Notes: generated from the letters alone by a model not told the origin. Shown: positions 22,058-32,397, counted from the first letter of the stretch. The stretch is 64,000 nt of DNA from Pictodentalium vernedei (GCA_031216915.1 CM062292.1:9239920-9303919), one strand, 5' to 3'. A program made the numbers and translations.

Positions 22058-22372
22058 TTTGTTATTGGAGTTTAAAGATGTTTTAGACATCCAGGGTCAC
22101 CTTGTGTCAGACAATTTTACAGGTGGTGGAAGCCTGAAGTACCCGGAGAGAACCACTGAGCAGTAACAAGCAACTGTCAGACTCGCCAACATACTAACTC
22201 TACGTAGGCAGGGTTAGCATTGATTTAAGACAAGTACATCATTGACATGCAGTACATGTTAGTACAGAGCGTGACTGTGCCCCCAAATGGGCAATCAACG
22301 TAGTTGCCCCTGACGGGGATCGAACCCTGGACCTTTTGGTTTGAAGTCCAGTGTCATAACCACTGTTTTCGG
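22058..22372 (-). mobile_element. SINE-3, reverse orientation
   Basis: Begins with TTATTGGAGTTTAAAGATG and has the GGGATCGAACCCTGGACC box B complement and AACCACTG head complement at the right. The tail differs from SINE-1, carrying CAGGGTCACCTTGTGTCAGA. Confidence 0.75.
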
Positions 22373-22381
22373 AATATCTAA

Positions 22382-22600
22382 CCCTTTACCCAATGTAATG
22401 GCCAAAATTGGCCAGCACTATTTGTAAAAATCACCATTCAATTTTCATTATTTTTTTGTCTCAAAAAAACAGCTTATGACCCCTCATTGGAGCGAGCTCA
22501 TTGAGCTCGTTCCAATGAGGCGGTATGAGCTATGTTTTTGATGCCAAAAAATTTTTTAAAAATTAGTTATTCAAGAATTTTACTCTTGTTTTCCAAATAA
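22382..22600. mobile_element. FB-B (subtype 1), right end truncated
   Basis: The left CCCTTTACCCAATG and the GGAGCGAGCTC...GAGCTCGTTCC centre are present. The right arm fades after TCAAGAATTTT and lacks GGGTAAAGGG. Confidence 0.75.
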
Positions 22601-22777
22601 TCATACCCGTACTATTAATTTTTTCCTTTTTTCCACCGCATAAGATTCTTATTTGGGCCCCTATGTTTATTTATTTTCACCAGATTGGACAGTCAGCCCA
22701 TTATAAATATGCACCAGTTTGTACTAAATTCCTGAAATTATCCCATAACTGTCCTAAAATGGAGTTATATGATGAAT

Positions 22778-22925
22778 TGGGTGGGCACTGTGGCTCTGTA
22801 GGTAGAGGTACAGGCTGCAAGCCAAGAGGTCTTCAATTCGAATCCCACCTGTGGCAACTGCATTGTGTCCTTGGGCAAGACACTTCACCCACATTGCCAT
22901 GGAGTGGAGTTTCCACCAAGACTTG
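22778..22925 (+). mobile_element. SINE-1 head fragment
   Basis: The tRNA-like head (GTGGCTCTGTAGGTAGAGGT; box B AATTCGAATCCC) and the TTGTGTCCTTGGGCAAGACA motif are present; the tail is missing. Confidence 0.75.
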
Positions 22926-22972
22926 TCTGTGAAAAAGCATAAGAATACCAAGTAAAGTTTCAGTCAATGGAC

Positions 22973-23815
22973 TAGGGCTGTCGCGACTATCATTTTTTGT
23001 AATCGACTAATCGTGACCAGTAATCGACGGTTAGTCGATTAATAGTCGCTTCCCATGATTTTTTAGCAAATCATTCTTCTGTTCGTAAAACTCTGAAAAT
23101 GACAATGGCACCAGTGTGTTCAGACGAAGTGGGGTTGTGGGAACAACAAATCGGTCCCGACTGAAGCTACATGTACTCCAATCTTGGACCCACAGTCCGT
23201 AATATAATTTTTGGGGTTGGTACGTCCTGTAGGACGTACCAACCCCAAAAATAATATTACTGACTGCGGGTCCAAGTTTGAACTAGATTGAAGCCGATGA
23301 ATTAAAATGAATTTACCAAAGAACGTTCCTGCATATGTTTCCTTTCTGCAATAAGTTTCTCGAAATTTTGAACATTGAGATCTATGCATTCTCTCGTCAG
23401 TTGTTAAAATTGGATCTTAGTCTGAAGTTCCGAACTTTGAGAAGTGATCTGACGTTCTGACTTTCATCATAATTTTGTCACTTCCGCACTTTGGGTTTTC
23501 CAATGGGTGCATTCGTGTGTACAAGACTGGAGAAATTCAGAAGAATCTATTCTTCTTGAGTAACTGTGAGTGTTCTTTCTTACACAGTCAGTGACAGTCG
23601 TACAGTCTTCCAGATATGAATGTTAACTATGGTTAGATATTTAAAGTTATTCACTTTCATTGATCATTCACCTCACAAAACAATGCAATTTAGCCCCGAC
23701 GTGTAGTAGACGTGTACCACCTTGAAAATGAACGACGATCGACTAAAAATAAAAAACGTCGACTACTTCAATAGTCGACGGTTAGTCGACTAATCGAATA
23801 ATTGCGACAGCCCTA
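22973..23815. mobile_element. hAT-type element, 843 bp
   Basis: Termini are TAGGGCTGTCGCGAC and TTGCGACAGCCCTA. Flanks CAATGGAC (22965-22972) and TAATGGAC (23816-23823) are an 8-bp duplication with one mismatch. Subterminal TTAGTCGATTAATAGTCG motifs are mirrored at the other end. Inside is an 86-bp hairpin around GGTTGGTACGTCC. No transposase frame was found. Confidence 0.82.
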
Positions 23816-23823
23816 TAATGGAC

Positions 23824-24110
23824 TGCTAGATTTAACTCAGAGGTCCATTGGCTGAAACTTCACTTGACAGTCTTACACATTATCAGAGCAATAGATAGTT
23901 ATTGGATGCGCGTGGGGATTCCACATGAGTGTTATAGAGATACATGTATCCCACTCTCTACATACTGTAGATGGTTAAATACAGGCAAATACAGAAGAAA
24001 CGATGATGAATTCCCTCTCTATACTGACATTTATCCTTGAATATTCCATTGCATTCATGTACATATGAGCATTTTGAATTCCCTTGGTAGCAGTTCTTCA
24101 TTTTTTGAAG
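23824..24110. other. Non-coding; starts with half of a palindrome around the hAT element
   Basis: TTTCAGTCAATGGAC left of the hAT and GTCCATTGGCTGAAAC just right of it form the two arms of a FB-A-like hairpin. The rest is unassigned. Confidence 0.45.
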
Positions 24111-24190
24111 ATGAGAAAACATTCATTTAGTGTTACATTTGTGCTGGTGATTATAGTTGCAGCATTTGCAGGATTACCAGTAGATTTATT
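24111..24190 (+). CDS. Possible first coding exon with signal peptide
   Basis: An ATG opens a frame whose product starts MRKHSFSVTFVLVIIVAAFA: a charged N-terminus, a hydrophobic stretch and a small-residue cleavage region, as in a secretory signal peptide. The open block runs into TTATT followed by a good donor (GTAAGAA). No acceptor is needed if it is a first exon. There is no continuation nearby and no known family. A chance combination remains possible. Confidence 0.3.
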
Positions 24191-24424
24191 GTAAGAATTT
24201 TAGTATTAACTGTATTACTGTACCATCTGTATGGGCTATTGATAACCCCCACATGTAACTCTAGACAAGCTTTCAAAACATTTGTTGAGTAATTATTACA
24301 TATTGGAGGAAACCTTCATGATTATATTAACACTACCATAGCACTTCTCAGAGAATTACAACACAAAAGACGTCCACATGTAACTCAAGACAAGCTTTCA
24401 CAACATTTGGTGAATAATTATTCC
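24191..24424. other. Non-coding with a short imperfect duplication
   Basis: CCACATGTAACTC...AGACAAGCTTTCA..AACATTTG occurs twice about 120 bp apart (near 24250 and 24371). No gene was recognised. Confidence 0.5.
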
Positions 24425-24648
24425 CTCTCGGGAACCCCGAGAAGTGAAGCAGTGCTTGTTTACTGTGGTAAACAGGCTCTGTTTCACTGGTAAAATAGGA
24501 CCCAGTCACAGATGTTTGGGGTGCAAGTCCTCTAAAATAGGCAAATTGGGGTATTAACGATTGACTGACCTTGACTTTATCTCCATGTTGTGGTCATGAT
24601 TAGCCATTGTGCAGAAGTATGTGATCTTAAACACCAATAAATAAATAA

Positions 24649-24696
<48 letters not shown>

Positions 24697-24705
24697 ATAT
24701 TACAT
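24425..24705 (+). mobile_element. SINE-4 with long (AAAT)n tail
   Basis: The GAAGTGAAGCAGTGC... body and TTAGCCATTGTGCAGAAGTA tail are followed by about 14 AAAT units. Confidence 0.8.
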
Positions 24706-25032
24706 GTCCCGAGTTCCATCCTCCTCCGGGACGACCCACATTGTGTCCTTGGGTAAGGCATTTTATCCCGTTTGCCTACATTAGGGGGTCATAAGCCATG
24801 TTTTTAAGACAAAAAATGGAATAACAAAATAAAGAGTAATCGCTTGACTGGACTGGTTAAGTGAAATAATTCATGAGAGATGAGGGACGTTGTACAAACA
24901 CGAGTGCGCGAATGCGCACGAGTGCTTTACAAATGGTCCCTCGCCTCGAATGAATTATTTCACATGACCAGGCCAGTCAAGCGATTACTCTGTTTAATAC
25001 TTTTCATTATTAACGATAATTATATTATTTAA

Positions 25033-25277
25033 CCCTTTACCTAACGTAACGGCCAAAACCGGCCAGCGCTATTCTCAAAAATTGCCAATTAATTTTCAGT
25101 ATTTTTTCATTTTTTGTCTCTAAAACATAGTTTATGACCCCTCATTGGAACGAGCTCGTCGAGTTCGTTCCAATGAGGGGTCATAAAGTATGTTTTTGGA
25201 CAAAAAATTAAAATAATACTTTACTATTCAAGAATTTTTTTTGCAAGTGTTGTCTGCTTTTCATGTTAGGTAAAGGG
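25033..25277. mobile_element. FB-B (subtype 1), intact
   Basis: TTAA lies on both sides (25029-25032, 25278-25281). Ends are CCCTTTACCTAACG and TTAGGTAAAGGG, with centre GAACGAGCTCGTCGAGTTCG. Confidence 0.9.
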
Positions 25278-25381
25278 TTAAAAAAAAACAAAAAAACAAT
25301 GAAGCCGCCATTACACCCACGGCAAAGCGTCTTCGTTTGCGCGCACAGATACATGACCCAATTGTTGATTACATAATTCAC

Positions 25382-25744
25382 TGGGGGCGTGGTGGCTCAG
25401 TACGTAGAGGTGCAGGCTGCAAGCCGAGAGGTCCTCGGTTCGAATCCCACCTGTGCCAACCGCGTTGTGTCCTTGGGCAAGACACTTCACCCCCATTGCC
25501 CACGTGTGGGCAGGGTTTCGTTTTGTACTAAAGCGTACTGCACGTTGCTGGTGCACCTGTCGTCAACCAATGCTAACCCTGCTTGTGTGGAGTTGGTATG
25601 TTGGGGAGCTGACAGTTGCTCGCTGTTGCTCGGTGCTTCTCTCCGGGTACTCCGGCTTCCTCCACCCGTAATGTCATGGTCATGATTAGCCATTGTGCAG
25701 AAATATGTGACCTTAAACACCAATAAATAAATAAATAAATAAAT
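25382..25744 (+). mobile_element. SINE-1, full length
   Basis: Head GGGGCGTGGTGGCTCAGTAC with GTAGAGG and box B GGTTCGAATCCC. The body has TGTCCTTGGGCAAGACACTT and the tail TTAGCCATTGTGCAGAAATA, then (AATA)n. The tRNA-like head gives an internal Pol III promoter. The short frames crossing it are not genes. Confidence 0.92.
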
Positions 25745-25879
25745 ACATTATTCACTTGAGAAATTATCGTTAAAAATCAAACCCGGAAATCCCAGTAAAT
25801 CACACTTTGGAAAGTAATAAAAAGTTTTAATGGCTATTTTAATGAATAGTGTTAATTGCTTATATGACTATTATGCTAG

Positions 25880-26215
25880 GTAAACTTCAAACCGAAAGCT
25901 CCATGGTTTGATCCTCACTGCGTTGTTCCTTGGGCAAGGCACTTAATATCGATCACACACATGGGGGCACGATGGCACTGTGTACTAAGTAAGGCCTACT
26001 GCACATATATGGACCAGATGGTGAACCTGTCTTCAATGAATGCTAACCCTGCTTGTGTGGAGTTAGTATGTTGGGGAGTATAATAGTTGTGTGCCATTGC
26101 TTGGTGGTTCTCTCAGGATACTTCCTCCATCTGTAAAACTGTTTGACATGAGGTGACCCTGGCTGTCAAAAAAAAAGTGTTGTTACTCCAATAAATAAAT
26201 AATAAATAAATTATG
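25880..26215 (+). mobile_element. SINE-3
   Basis: Partial tRNA-like head (AACTTCAAACCGAAAGCTCC, GGTTTGATCC), the CCTTGGGCAAGGCACTTAAT body, and a tail TTTGACATGAGGTGACCCTG ending in AATAAATAAATAA. Confidence 0.75.
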
Positions 26216-26377
26216 CTCTGTAAAGAGATTGTTTATTGGGGTTCAACAACTTTTTCAACAGCCAAGGTTGCATTGTGTTGGACAATTTTTTGGTGTAGAT
26301 CGAGGAAGCTGTAGTTCTAGAAACAACCACCGAGCGATGACAATCAGTTGTCAGACTCACCAACTTAATTCTGTATA

Positions 26378-26691
26378 CAGTTAAAACTAGAAGTCCTGTC
26401 ACGAATAGTGCGCTTATCTAGGCTTAATTGCGCGTTGGAATTGCGCGCAATTGCCATATCGAATGGCATCCAAAGCACGGCAGGTTCTCTTGGTCACCCA
26501 TAGCAAACACATGCAATGTTTCTGCCAATGGACCTCCGGGTTACCCGGAGGTCCATTGGCTGAAACATTGCCTGTGCACAGGCCATATGTACAAAATATG
26601 ATAGCTTTAATTGGGCCATAACGCGCACATTAACGCACATATCAACGTGCTATTTGTGCGCATTTCATGACAGGACTTCTAGTTTTAACTG
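26378..26691 (+). mobile_element. FB-A (copy 9), nested in SINE-3
   Basis: TA lies on both sides (26376-26377, 26692-26693). The SINE continues on each side without loss, giving a clean empty site. Confidence 0.92.
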
Positions 26692-26782
26692 TAGCAGCAG
26701 TTAAAAGCAAGTACACCATGGACATGCAGTACGCTTCAGTACACAGTACAACTATGCCCCTCACATGGGCAGTCAGGATTAA

Positions 26783-27017
26783 CCCTTTACCTAACGTAAC
26801 GTTCAAAACCGACCAGCGCTATTCTCAAAAATCGTCAATTAATTTTCATTATTTTTTTCATTTTTTGTCTCAAAAACATAGGTTATGACCCCTCGCTGGA
26901 ACGAGCTCATTCCAACGAGGGGTCATAACCTATGTTTTTGAGACAAAAAATGAAAAAAATTAGTTATTCAAGAAATATTTTTGCAAGTGTCGTCTGCTTT
27001 TCATGTTAGGTAAAGGG
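26783..27017. mobile_element. FB-B (subtype 1), nested in SINE-3
   Basis: TTAA on the left (26779-26782) and TGAA on the right (one mutation). Termini CCCTTTACCTAACG and TTAGGTAAAGGG are intact. Confidence 0.9.
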
Positions 27018-27137
27018 TGAAATGTCTTCCCCAAGGACACAATGCAGTTACCACTTATCAGTCAGGTTCGAAAAATTAACCTTTCAGTTTAAAGTCCAGC
27101 ACTCTAACCACTGAGCCCACCACTCTCTCAGGTAAAG

Positions 27138-27602
27138 CAGCCCCTATAATTAGTCCTCGGCAACGGCAATTGCCGATGAGTTGCCAAGAGATTTTAGATG
27201 TTTCCTCGGCAGTATTTTTGCCGAGGACAATTTGAATGATGTCCATAATGACGATTAAAAACAGAGTACAACACTAGAAGAGTAGTAGGCCGTGCAAATT
27301 TCTCGTCGTTCTTATACATGTTTGTGGCCTTTATGTGGATATACTGGAGTGCATGTGGCACAATATTATACACGTTTGAGATATCTCTTTAAAATGTGAG
27401 TTTATTAACTGGAAAAAACATACATCGCCAAGACGCACCCGCATCCGAGAACGCATACAGACACACAGTGCTTCCCCAGTAGTTATTTACATGAAATAGT
27501 CATTTTGTAAAAATTGCCGAGGAAAACACCATTTTTGCCAAGGATACTCATTTATCGTCGGCAAAGTTTTTCCGAGGGAATTTTTGCTAATTACAGGGGC
27601 TG
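27138..27602. mobile_element. hAT-like MITE, 465 bp
   Basis: Termini CAGCCCCTATAATTAG and CTAATTACAGGGGCTG. GGTAAAG repeats directly on both sides (27131-27137, 27603-27609), a 7-8-bp duplication. Internal GCCGAGGA/TCCTCGGC motifs are inverted. Confidence 0.75.
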
Positions 27603-27619
27603 GGTAAAGAGTACTGATC

Positions 27620-27829
27620 TCAATACTATAAAACTTTTACAATTGTATTTTCTAGTTATGACTTTAAAAGGGTTGAAATGAACCATTAGCATTTTCAAAG
27701 ATGTGGCAATTTGCCAGTTGGCAAATTGCCACATCTATTAAAATGCTAATGATTCATTTTAGTCAGTTATATTAATAAGTAAAAAATACAATTCTAGAAA
27801 ATACAATTGAAAAAGTTTTATATTATTGG
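27620..27829. mobile_element. FB-H palindromic MITE, uninterrupted
   Basis: CAATACTATAAAACTTTTAC is mirrored by GTTTTATATTATTG. The centre TTTGCCAGTTGGCAAATTGCC is palindromic. It supplies the empty site for the FB-A insertion at 3979. Confidence 0.75.
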
Positions 27830-27888
27830 TCGCTGATCAGAAAGATTAGTGCATTCGATTAATGACCGTGATGTTTGTTTATTTGTAG

Positions 27889-27966
27889 AGTTGTACATAT
27901 GGAACTCCTGTTACCTTGCGAGTTGATCCCAAAGGATACTTTCTGTACTGGAAAGACCAAAACAAA
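27889..27966 (+). CDS. Phospholipase C-beta, one internal exon
   Basis: The 78-bp block (26 codons, phase 0 at both ends) has an acceptor (TTTATTTGTAG) and a strong donor (GTAAGTAT). Its translation, including VTLRVDPKGYFLYWKDQNK, closely fits the N-terminal PH-like region of the PLC-beta family, where human PLC-beta1 has a similar TDPQGFFFYWTDQNK stretch (from memory). PLC-beta enzymes hydrolyse PIP2 to IP3 and diacylglycerol at the plasma membrane under Gq control. No neighbouring PLC-beta exon was found; both introns are packed with MITEs. I cannot say which PLC-beta paralogue this is, or exclude an isolated duplicated exon. Confidence 0.82.
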
Positions 27967-28012
27967 GTAAGTATATCTTATTATCATATAACTGAACTGC
28001 TTTCTGCACTTA

Positions 28013-28467
28013 CCGTATTTACTCTATGTATTGGGACACTCTATGATTTGGGAAACACATTTTTTCCAGAAAACTATATTTTTTTTATGCTCCAAAGTTT
28101 GGGACATTCAGGAGATTTGTTTCCAGTTGGCCCGTCGCTAGTAGCAGATGACACTCATAAAAAAATTCTTGGGTAACTAAAAATTTTAATTTTTTTCTTC
28201 CAAAACATAGCTTATGATCCCTTATTGGAACGAGCGCAATACGCTCGTTCCAATGAGGGATCATAAGCTATGTTTTGGAAGCAAAAAATGAAAATATGAA
28301 AAAAAATTGGACGGCGATTTTCGTATATAGTGATGGAAAACGAATCACACACAACTTTATTCAGCATCAAATCAAGACCAGTCTCTGTTCTTTCCCCATT
28401 TTCTAAGGATTGGGACACCTGTAAAAATAATTATTTTTAGCTGTCCCAATACAAAGAGTAAATACGG
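28013..28467. mobile_element. TIR element (CCGTATTTACTC), FB-B-like hairpin inside
   Basis: TA lies on both sides. Ends CCGTATTTACTCTATGTATT and AATACAAAGAGTAAATACGG. An FB-B-like centre (GGAACGAGCGCAATACGCTC) lies at about 28195-28290. It sits 46 bp into the intron after the PLC-beta exon. Confidence 0.8.
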
Positions 28468-28469
28468 TA

Positions 28470-29021
28470 CAGTTGAGCCCACTTAATTGGATATCTCTTA
28501 ATTGTATATCCCTGTTAATTGAATATAATTTCCCAACACAAAACCATTTACCATACCTCCAGTACAAATTTGACCTGTTAATTGAATATAGGTTATAGAG
28601 TAAACTCCTGTTAATTGAATAAAAAATCTTGTAACCGGTTGAGAAATTACCCTCACTCTCCTTTGTTTATAGACCTATTTGGCTTTAGTACATTCAATAC
28701 AGGCATTTAATCTATTATATCTTGTTTGACAGAGCTCTTAGAGCTAAAAAATCTTGTAACCTGTCGAGAAGTTACTGTGACTCTCCCCGATTTTCCTTTG
28801 TTTATAGACCTATTTTGCCTCTGTACATCCAATACAGGCATTTGATCTATTATATCTTGTTTGACAGAGCTCATGGAGCTCTGTCAAATAAGATATAATA
28901 GAATAAATGCTAAGTTTATTTCTAAAATACAGGAAAGTGACAATCCCTGTTAATTGAATACTCCTGTTAATTGAATAATTTTCATTGGCAAAGAGGCTAT
29001 TCAATTAACAGGGTTCCACTG
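28470..29021 (+). mobile_element. FB-D MITE, intact
   Basis: Ends CAGTTGAGCCCACTTAATTG and AACAGGGTTCCACTG, flanked by TA (28468-28469 and 29022-29023). Interior has repeated CCTGTTAATTGAATA blocks and a TTTGACAGAGCTC hairpin. CAGT termini and TA target suggest a pogo/Tc1-type origin. Confidence 0.85.
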
Positions 29022-29264
29022 TATATTAGTTTTGTATTTTCAGCTTTATGAATTACTAATTCATATAACCTCTTGTCAATTGCATTGGCTATCAGGGAGA
29101 CATGATTACTTTCCATCCCTGCAAAATTTCCTTTCTGTGTTTTGCACCCTAAAAAGGAGAGATAAAGACTACATCCATGTAACACTAACATATTTTAGGC
29201 CAAAGTTATTGATCATGCAATATAACTAATCTCCGAATACAAACATACAGTATGGCCACCGTGG

Positions 29265-29578
29265 ACTGGTCACATTTGACCTGTTAATTGAATATAGGTT
29301 ATGGAGTAAACTCCTGTTAATTGAACAAGAAATCTTGCAACCGGTCAAAAAATTACCCCGACTCCCCAGTATTCCTTTCTTTATGGACCTATTTGGGCTT
29401 AGTACATCTAAAACAGGCATTTAATCTATTATATCTTGTTTGACAGAGCTCATGGAGCTCTGTCAAACAAGATATAATAGAATAAATGCTAAGTTTATCT
29501 CAAGAATACAGGGAAGTGACACCATCCCTGTTAATTGAATACTCCTGTAAATTGAATAATTTTCATTTGCAAAGTGAC
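29265..29578 (+). mobile_element. FB-D fragment
   Basis: Begins in TTTGACCTGTTAATTGAATA and carries the hairpin and CCTGTTAATTGAATACTCCT blocks. The left end is joined to a FB-C terminus (CCACCGTGGACTGGTCAC) and the right end is cut by FB-A. Confidence 0.75.
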
Positions 29579-29580
29579 TA

Positions 29581-29894
29581 CAGTTAAAACTAGAAGTCCT
29601 GTCATGAATTGTGCGCTTATCTAGGCTTAATTGCGCTTAGGAATTGCGTGCAATCGCCATACAGGATGGCATCCAAAGCACGGCAGGTGCTCCTGGTTAC
29701 TTGTAGCAAACACAGGCAATGCTTCTGCCAATGGACCTCCGGGTCACCCGGAGGTCCATTGGCAGAAACATTGCTTGTGCACCGGCCATATGTTCAGAAT
29801 TTGATATCCTCACTATGGCCATAACGCGTAGATTAACGCGCAAATAGACGTGCTATTTGTGCGCATTTCATGACAGGACTTCTAGTTTTAACTG
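29581..29894 (+). mobile_element. FB-A (copy 10)
   Basis: TA-flanked full-length copy inserted in the FB-D fragment. Confidence 0.9.
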
Positions 29895-29924
29895 TATTCA
29901 TTCGTATTCTGTTGATGATGATTA

Positions 29925-30001
29925 ACTGGTAAATTTCTGTGGACATCACGGCCTGCGTGCAGATTACGACCATTCCACGGCGACTGTACAGTAACGTACA
30001 T
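29925..30001. mobile_element. FB-C fragment (one end)
   Basis: TTAACTGGTAAATTTCTGTG...GATTACGACCATTCC plus GACTGTACAGTA resembles a FB-C terminal half. Confidence 0.55.
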
Positions 30002-30109
30002 CAGAATGAAGGCTGTGTTGCATAGAACTCAAATTAATGGATATCTACAACTAAACTGGTTCCATTGCTTCCTTAATACTTTACGTAATGGTATCACAGA
30101 ACTATATAT

Positions 30110-30550
30110 TTTCCCATAGGCCACCATTATAACATTCTGGTGAAAAAAATATGATCGCATCACTTTAATTATGGCATTCACATATCTTTGTCAAGTATTG
30201 CCCTTCAGACAACTTTTTCTGACCCGAAAATAGGGAGTCATGCAACAATTAAGATAGAAAAAATGACACGAAAGGAAGTACCGGTCACATGCACATATTT
30301 TTTAGGGAATTCCCAACAAAAACACCCAAAAAGTGAACTGTATTTTTTAAGTCCTAAAGTCAGCTAATCACCCTCTTTTTTATCAGGAATATTCAACAAT
30401 AATGCAAGATGTCAATAGAATGTTTCAAACGTTTATTGAAAGAATATATTTTTCCAAGGCTGTTTATGTTTAGAGATTACCGAGTGCATCATTTCAATGC
30501 GGGTGACTCTAATTCAAATATTATAATTGATACCTATAATTATCCCCAAC
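30110..30550 (+). repeat. Dispersed repeat R3 (copy 1)
   Basis: Sequence from TTTTCCCATAGGCCACCATT through AAAACACCCAAAAAGTG to GCATCATTTCAATGCGGGT is repeated at 33420-33680 and continues at 37261-37437. The ATTCAACAATAATGCAAGAT stretch looks exon-like after a T-rich TTTTTTATCAG, but it is part of the repeat. Confidence 0.7.
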
Positions 30551-30609
30551 CCGTGACCAAAGAGACATTTTACCATGTCCATGAGATAAAAGAGTCATTT
30601 CTGCATTAA

Positions 30610-30847
30610 CCCTTTACCCAATGAATCGCCCGCAACTGCCCACGTAATATGCAAATACAGCTGCTGAAAAAATATTATTTTTCTAAAAATTTCAACAAAA
30701 CCATATCATGTGACCCCTCTTTGGAATGAGCTCATCAAGGTCATTCCAAAGAGAGGTCACATGATATGGTTTTGTTGAAATTTTTTTAAATTTAAAAAAA
30801 TTATATTTAAAATAATAATTTTGAAATCGTCTGCGTTGGGTAAAGGG
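30610..30847. mobile_element. FB-B (subtype 2), intact
   Basis: TTAA lies on both sides (30606-30609, 30848-30851). Ends CCCTTTACCCAATGAATCGC and TGCGTTGGGTAAAGGG; arms with CAACAAAACCATATCATGTG. Confidence 0.9.
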
Positions 30848-30851
30848 TTAA

Positions 30852-31175
30852 AATTCAACTTTTGGCTTCTGCTGAGTCAAAAACGTGGGAGATTTGCTCT
30901 TTTAGGGAAAAGTGTCCAAAGCTTTGTCAAATAGGCTTAAAAACTGTAATTGCCTCCAAAAGCTTTTTCTAGTCTGTTACATAATAAATTAACTGAGAAG
31001 GATGAGAATTTACAGCTTTCTTTAAAAACTACCCTGATCCCAAAATAATACTAAAATCTGCATCAGCACACAATATTTGGGGAAAAAATATGTCTCATTT
31101 TGGAAGCAAAACAGTGCCCCAAACCCCACGAATCTATATGAATGTCCATTTTGTTTCAAAAACTGGGGATGCAGC
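30852..31175. other. Non-coding, nothing recognised
   Basis: No repeat match, splice-bounded block or RNA structure was recognised. Confidence 0.4.
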
Positions 31176-31177
31176 TA

Positions 31178-31493
31178 CAGTTAAAACTAGAAGTCCTGTC
31201 ATGAACTGTGTGCTTATCTAGGCTTAATTGCGCGTAGGAATTGCGTGCAGTTGCCATATCAAATGGTACCCAAAGCATGGCAGGTTCTCCTTGGTACCCA
31301 TAGCAAACACAAGCAAATTTCCTGCCAATGGACCTCCGGGTTACCCGGAGGTCCATTGGCTGAAACTTTGCTTGTGCACAGGCCGTATATGTGCAGAATT
31401 TGATATCCTTGCCATCGTCATAACGCGTAGATTAACGTGCAAATCGACATGCTATTTGTGCGCATTTCAGGACAGGACTTCTGGTTTTAACTG
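31178..31493 (+). mobile_element. FB-A (copy 11)
   Basis: TA-flanked full-length copy with small substitutions in the right TIR (CTGGTTTTAACTG). Confidence 0.9.
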
Positions 31494-31976
31494 TATATAT
31501 ATCACCAATATAAAAGGACTCTGCCATTTTATGCTAACAACTGATGTCAAATTTTCTTCTACGTACTGAGGGTACTGATGAGGTAAAATATAGCCCTGAA
31601 TAGGACCCCCCCCCCCCCCCTCCTCATATGCCCCTTTTCAACAAAGTCTATGATATAATTCATAAATTGATTGATATTTACCCAAAACAAACCTGTGATA
31701 TTAAATTTCCCATTTGTGATAGTTTTTAAATCACATTCTGGCTTCTGTCTTGAAGACATTTCACATTGTGTTTGATGAATTGTTGCAATTGTTGTAAAGA
31801 AAAAGCCTCAGTTTTCTCAATTAAGGCACCTAGTGACATTGGTATTGGCACTGACAAAACATAAAACAGTGCTTTCTTCCAAAGAACTACCAGTACCTGT
31901 TACTATGGTATCTCATAACACTGTTGTTAAACTGCCTAAAACCATCAAATATTGATTCTATAGTGCTACAGTTGAA
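31494..31976. other. Non-coding; contains a poly(C) run
   Basis: A homopolymeric C run lies near 31606-31621. No gene was recognised. Confidence 0.45.
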
Positions 31977-31978
31977 AC

Positions 31979-32282
31979 TAGAAGTCCTGTCACGAATAGT
32001 GCGCTTAACTAGGCTTAATTGCGCGTTGGAATTGCGCGCAATTGCCAGATCGAATGGCATCCAAAGCACGGCAGGTTCTCTTGGTTACTCATAGCAAACA
32101 CATGCAATGTTTCTGCCAATGGACCTCCGGGTTACCTGGAGGTCCATTGGCTGAAACATTGCTTGTGCACAGGCCATATGTACAGAATTTGATAGCTTTA
32201 CTTGGGCCATAACGCGTACATTGACGCGCATATCAACGTGCTATTTGTGCGCATTTCATGACAGGACTTCTTGTTTTAACTG
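31979..32282 (+). mobile_element. FB-A (copy 12)
   Basis: TA-flanked; the left TIR reads CAGTTGAAACTAGAAG and the right TIR CTTGTTTTAACTG. Confidence 0.9.
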
Positions 32283-32343
32283 TATGCCTGTGCTGCAAGT
32301 ACCCATAAGTGCCTTTTCACAACTTTTGTTTTTATCCCCACAG

Positions 32344-32397
32344 ACACCAATTTCTGACAAAAAGAGTAAAATTGTAGAAAATATGTTTCCAAAGAGG
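32344..32397 (+). CDS. Possible short in-phase exon (54 bp)
   Basis: A strong acceptor (TTTTGTTTTTATCCCCACAG) is followed by 18 open codons, TPISDKKSKIVENMFPKR, and then GTAAAA as a weak donor. If that donor is not used the frame runs to a stop at about 32427 and this would be a terminal exon. It is on the same strand as the PLC-beta exon 4.4 kb upstream, but I do not recognise it as PLC-beta sequence. Confidence 0.3.

Larger units (their letters stand above)
24828..25826. mobile_element. Composite element (copy 2) with FB-B and SINE-1 inside
   Basis: Same outer hairpin (GAGTAATCGCTTGACTGGAC) and same right end (GGAAAGTAATAAAA) as copy 1 at 15026-15634. FB-B is at the same site; the SINE-1 at 25382 is new. 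SINE duplication: ATAATTCAC before it and a related ATTATTCAC after it. Confidence 0.75.
26222..27125 (-). mobile_element. SINE-3 interrupted by two foldback elements
   Basis: SINE pieces lie at 26222-26375, 26692-26782 and 27018-27125. They are colinear with the SINE at 22058-22372 once the FB-A and FB-B between them are removed. Confidence 0.8.

Noticed and set aside
25383-25455. tRNA gene candidate at the SINE-1 head
   Set aside because: Boxes A and B are present, but no full cloverleaf could be paired, and the same head recurs with a retroposon body; it is a SINE promoter, not a tRNA gene.
25311-25723. Several 60-100 residue frames over SINE copies, also at 13484-13864, 49406-49788 and 58557-58999
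   Set aside because: All lie within tRNA-derived SINE-1 copies and recur with each copy, including in reverse; a Pol III retroposon explains them.
30385-30475. Exon-like block after TTTTTTATCAG coding for EYSTIMQDVNRMF
   Set aside because: The same block recurs at about 37318 in the dispersed repeat R3 with altered bases; no donor and no family match.
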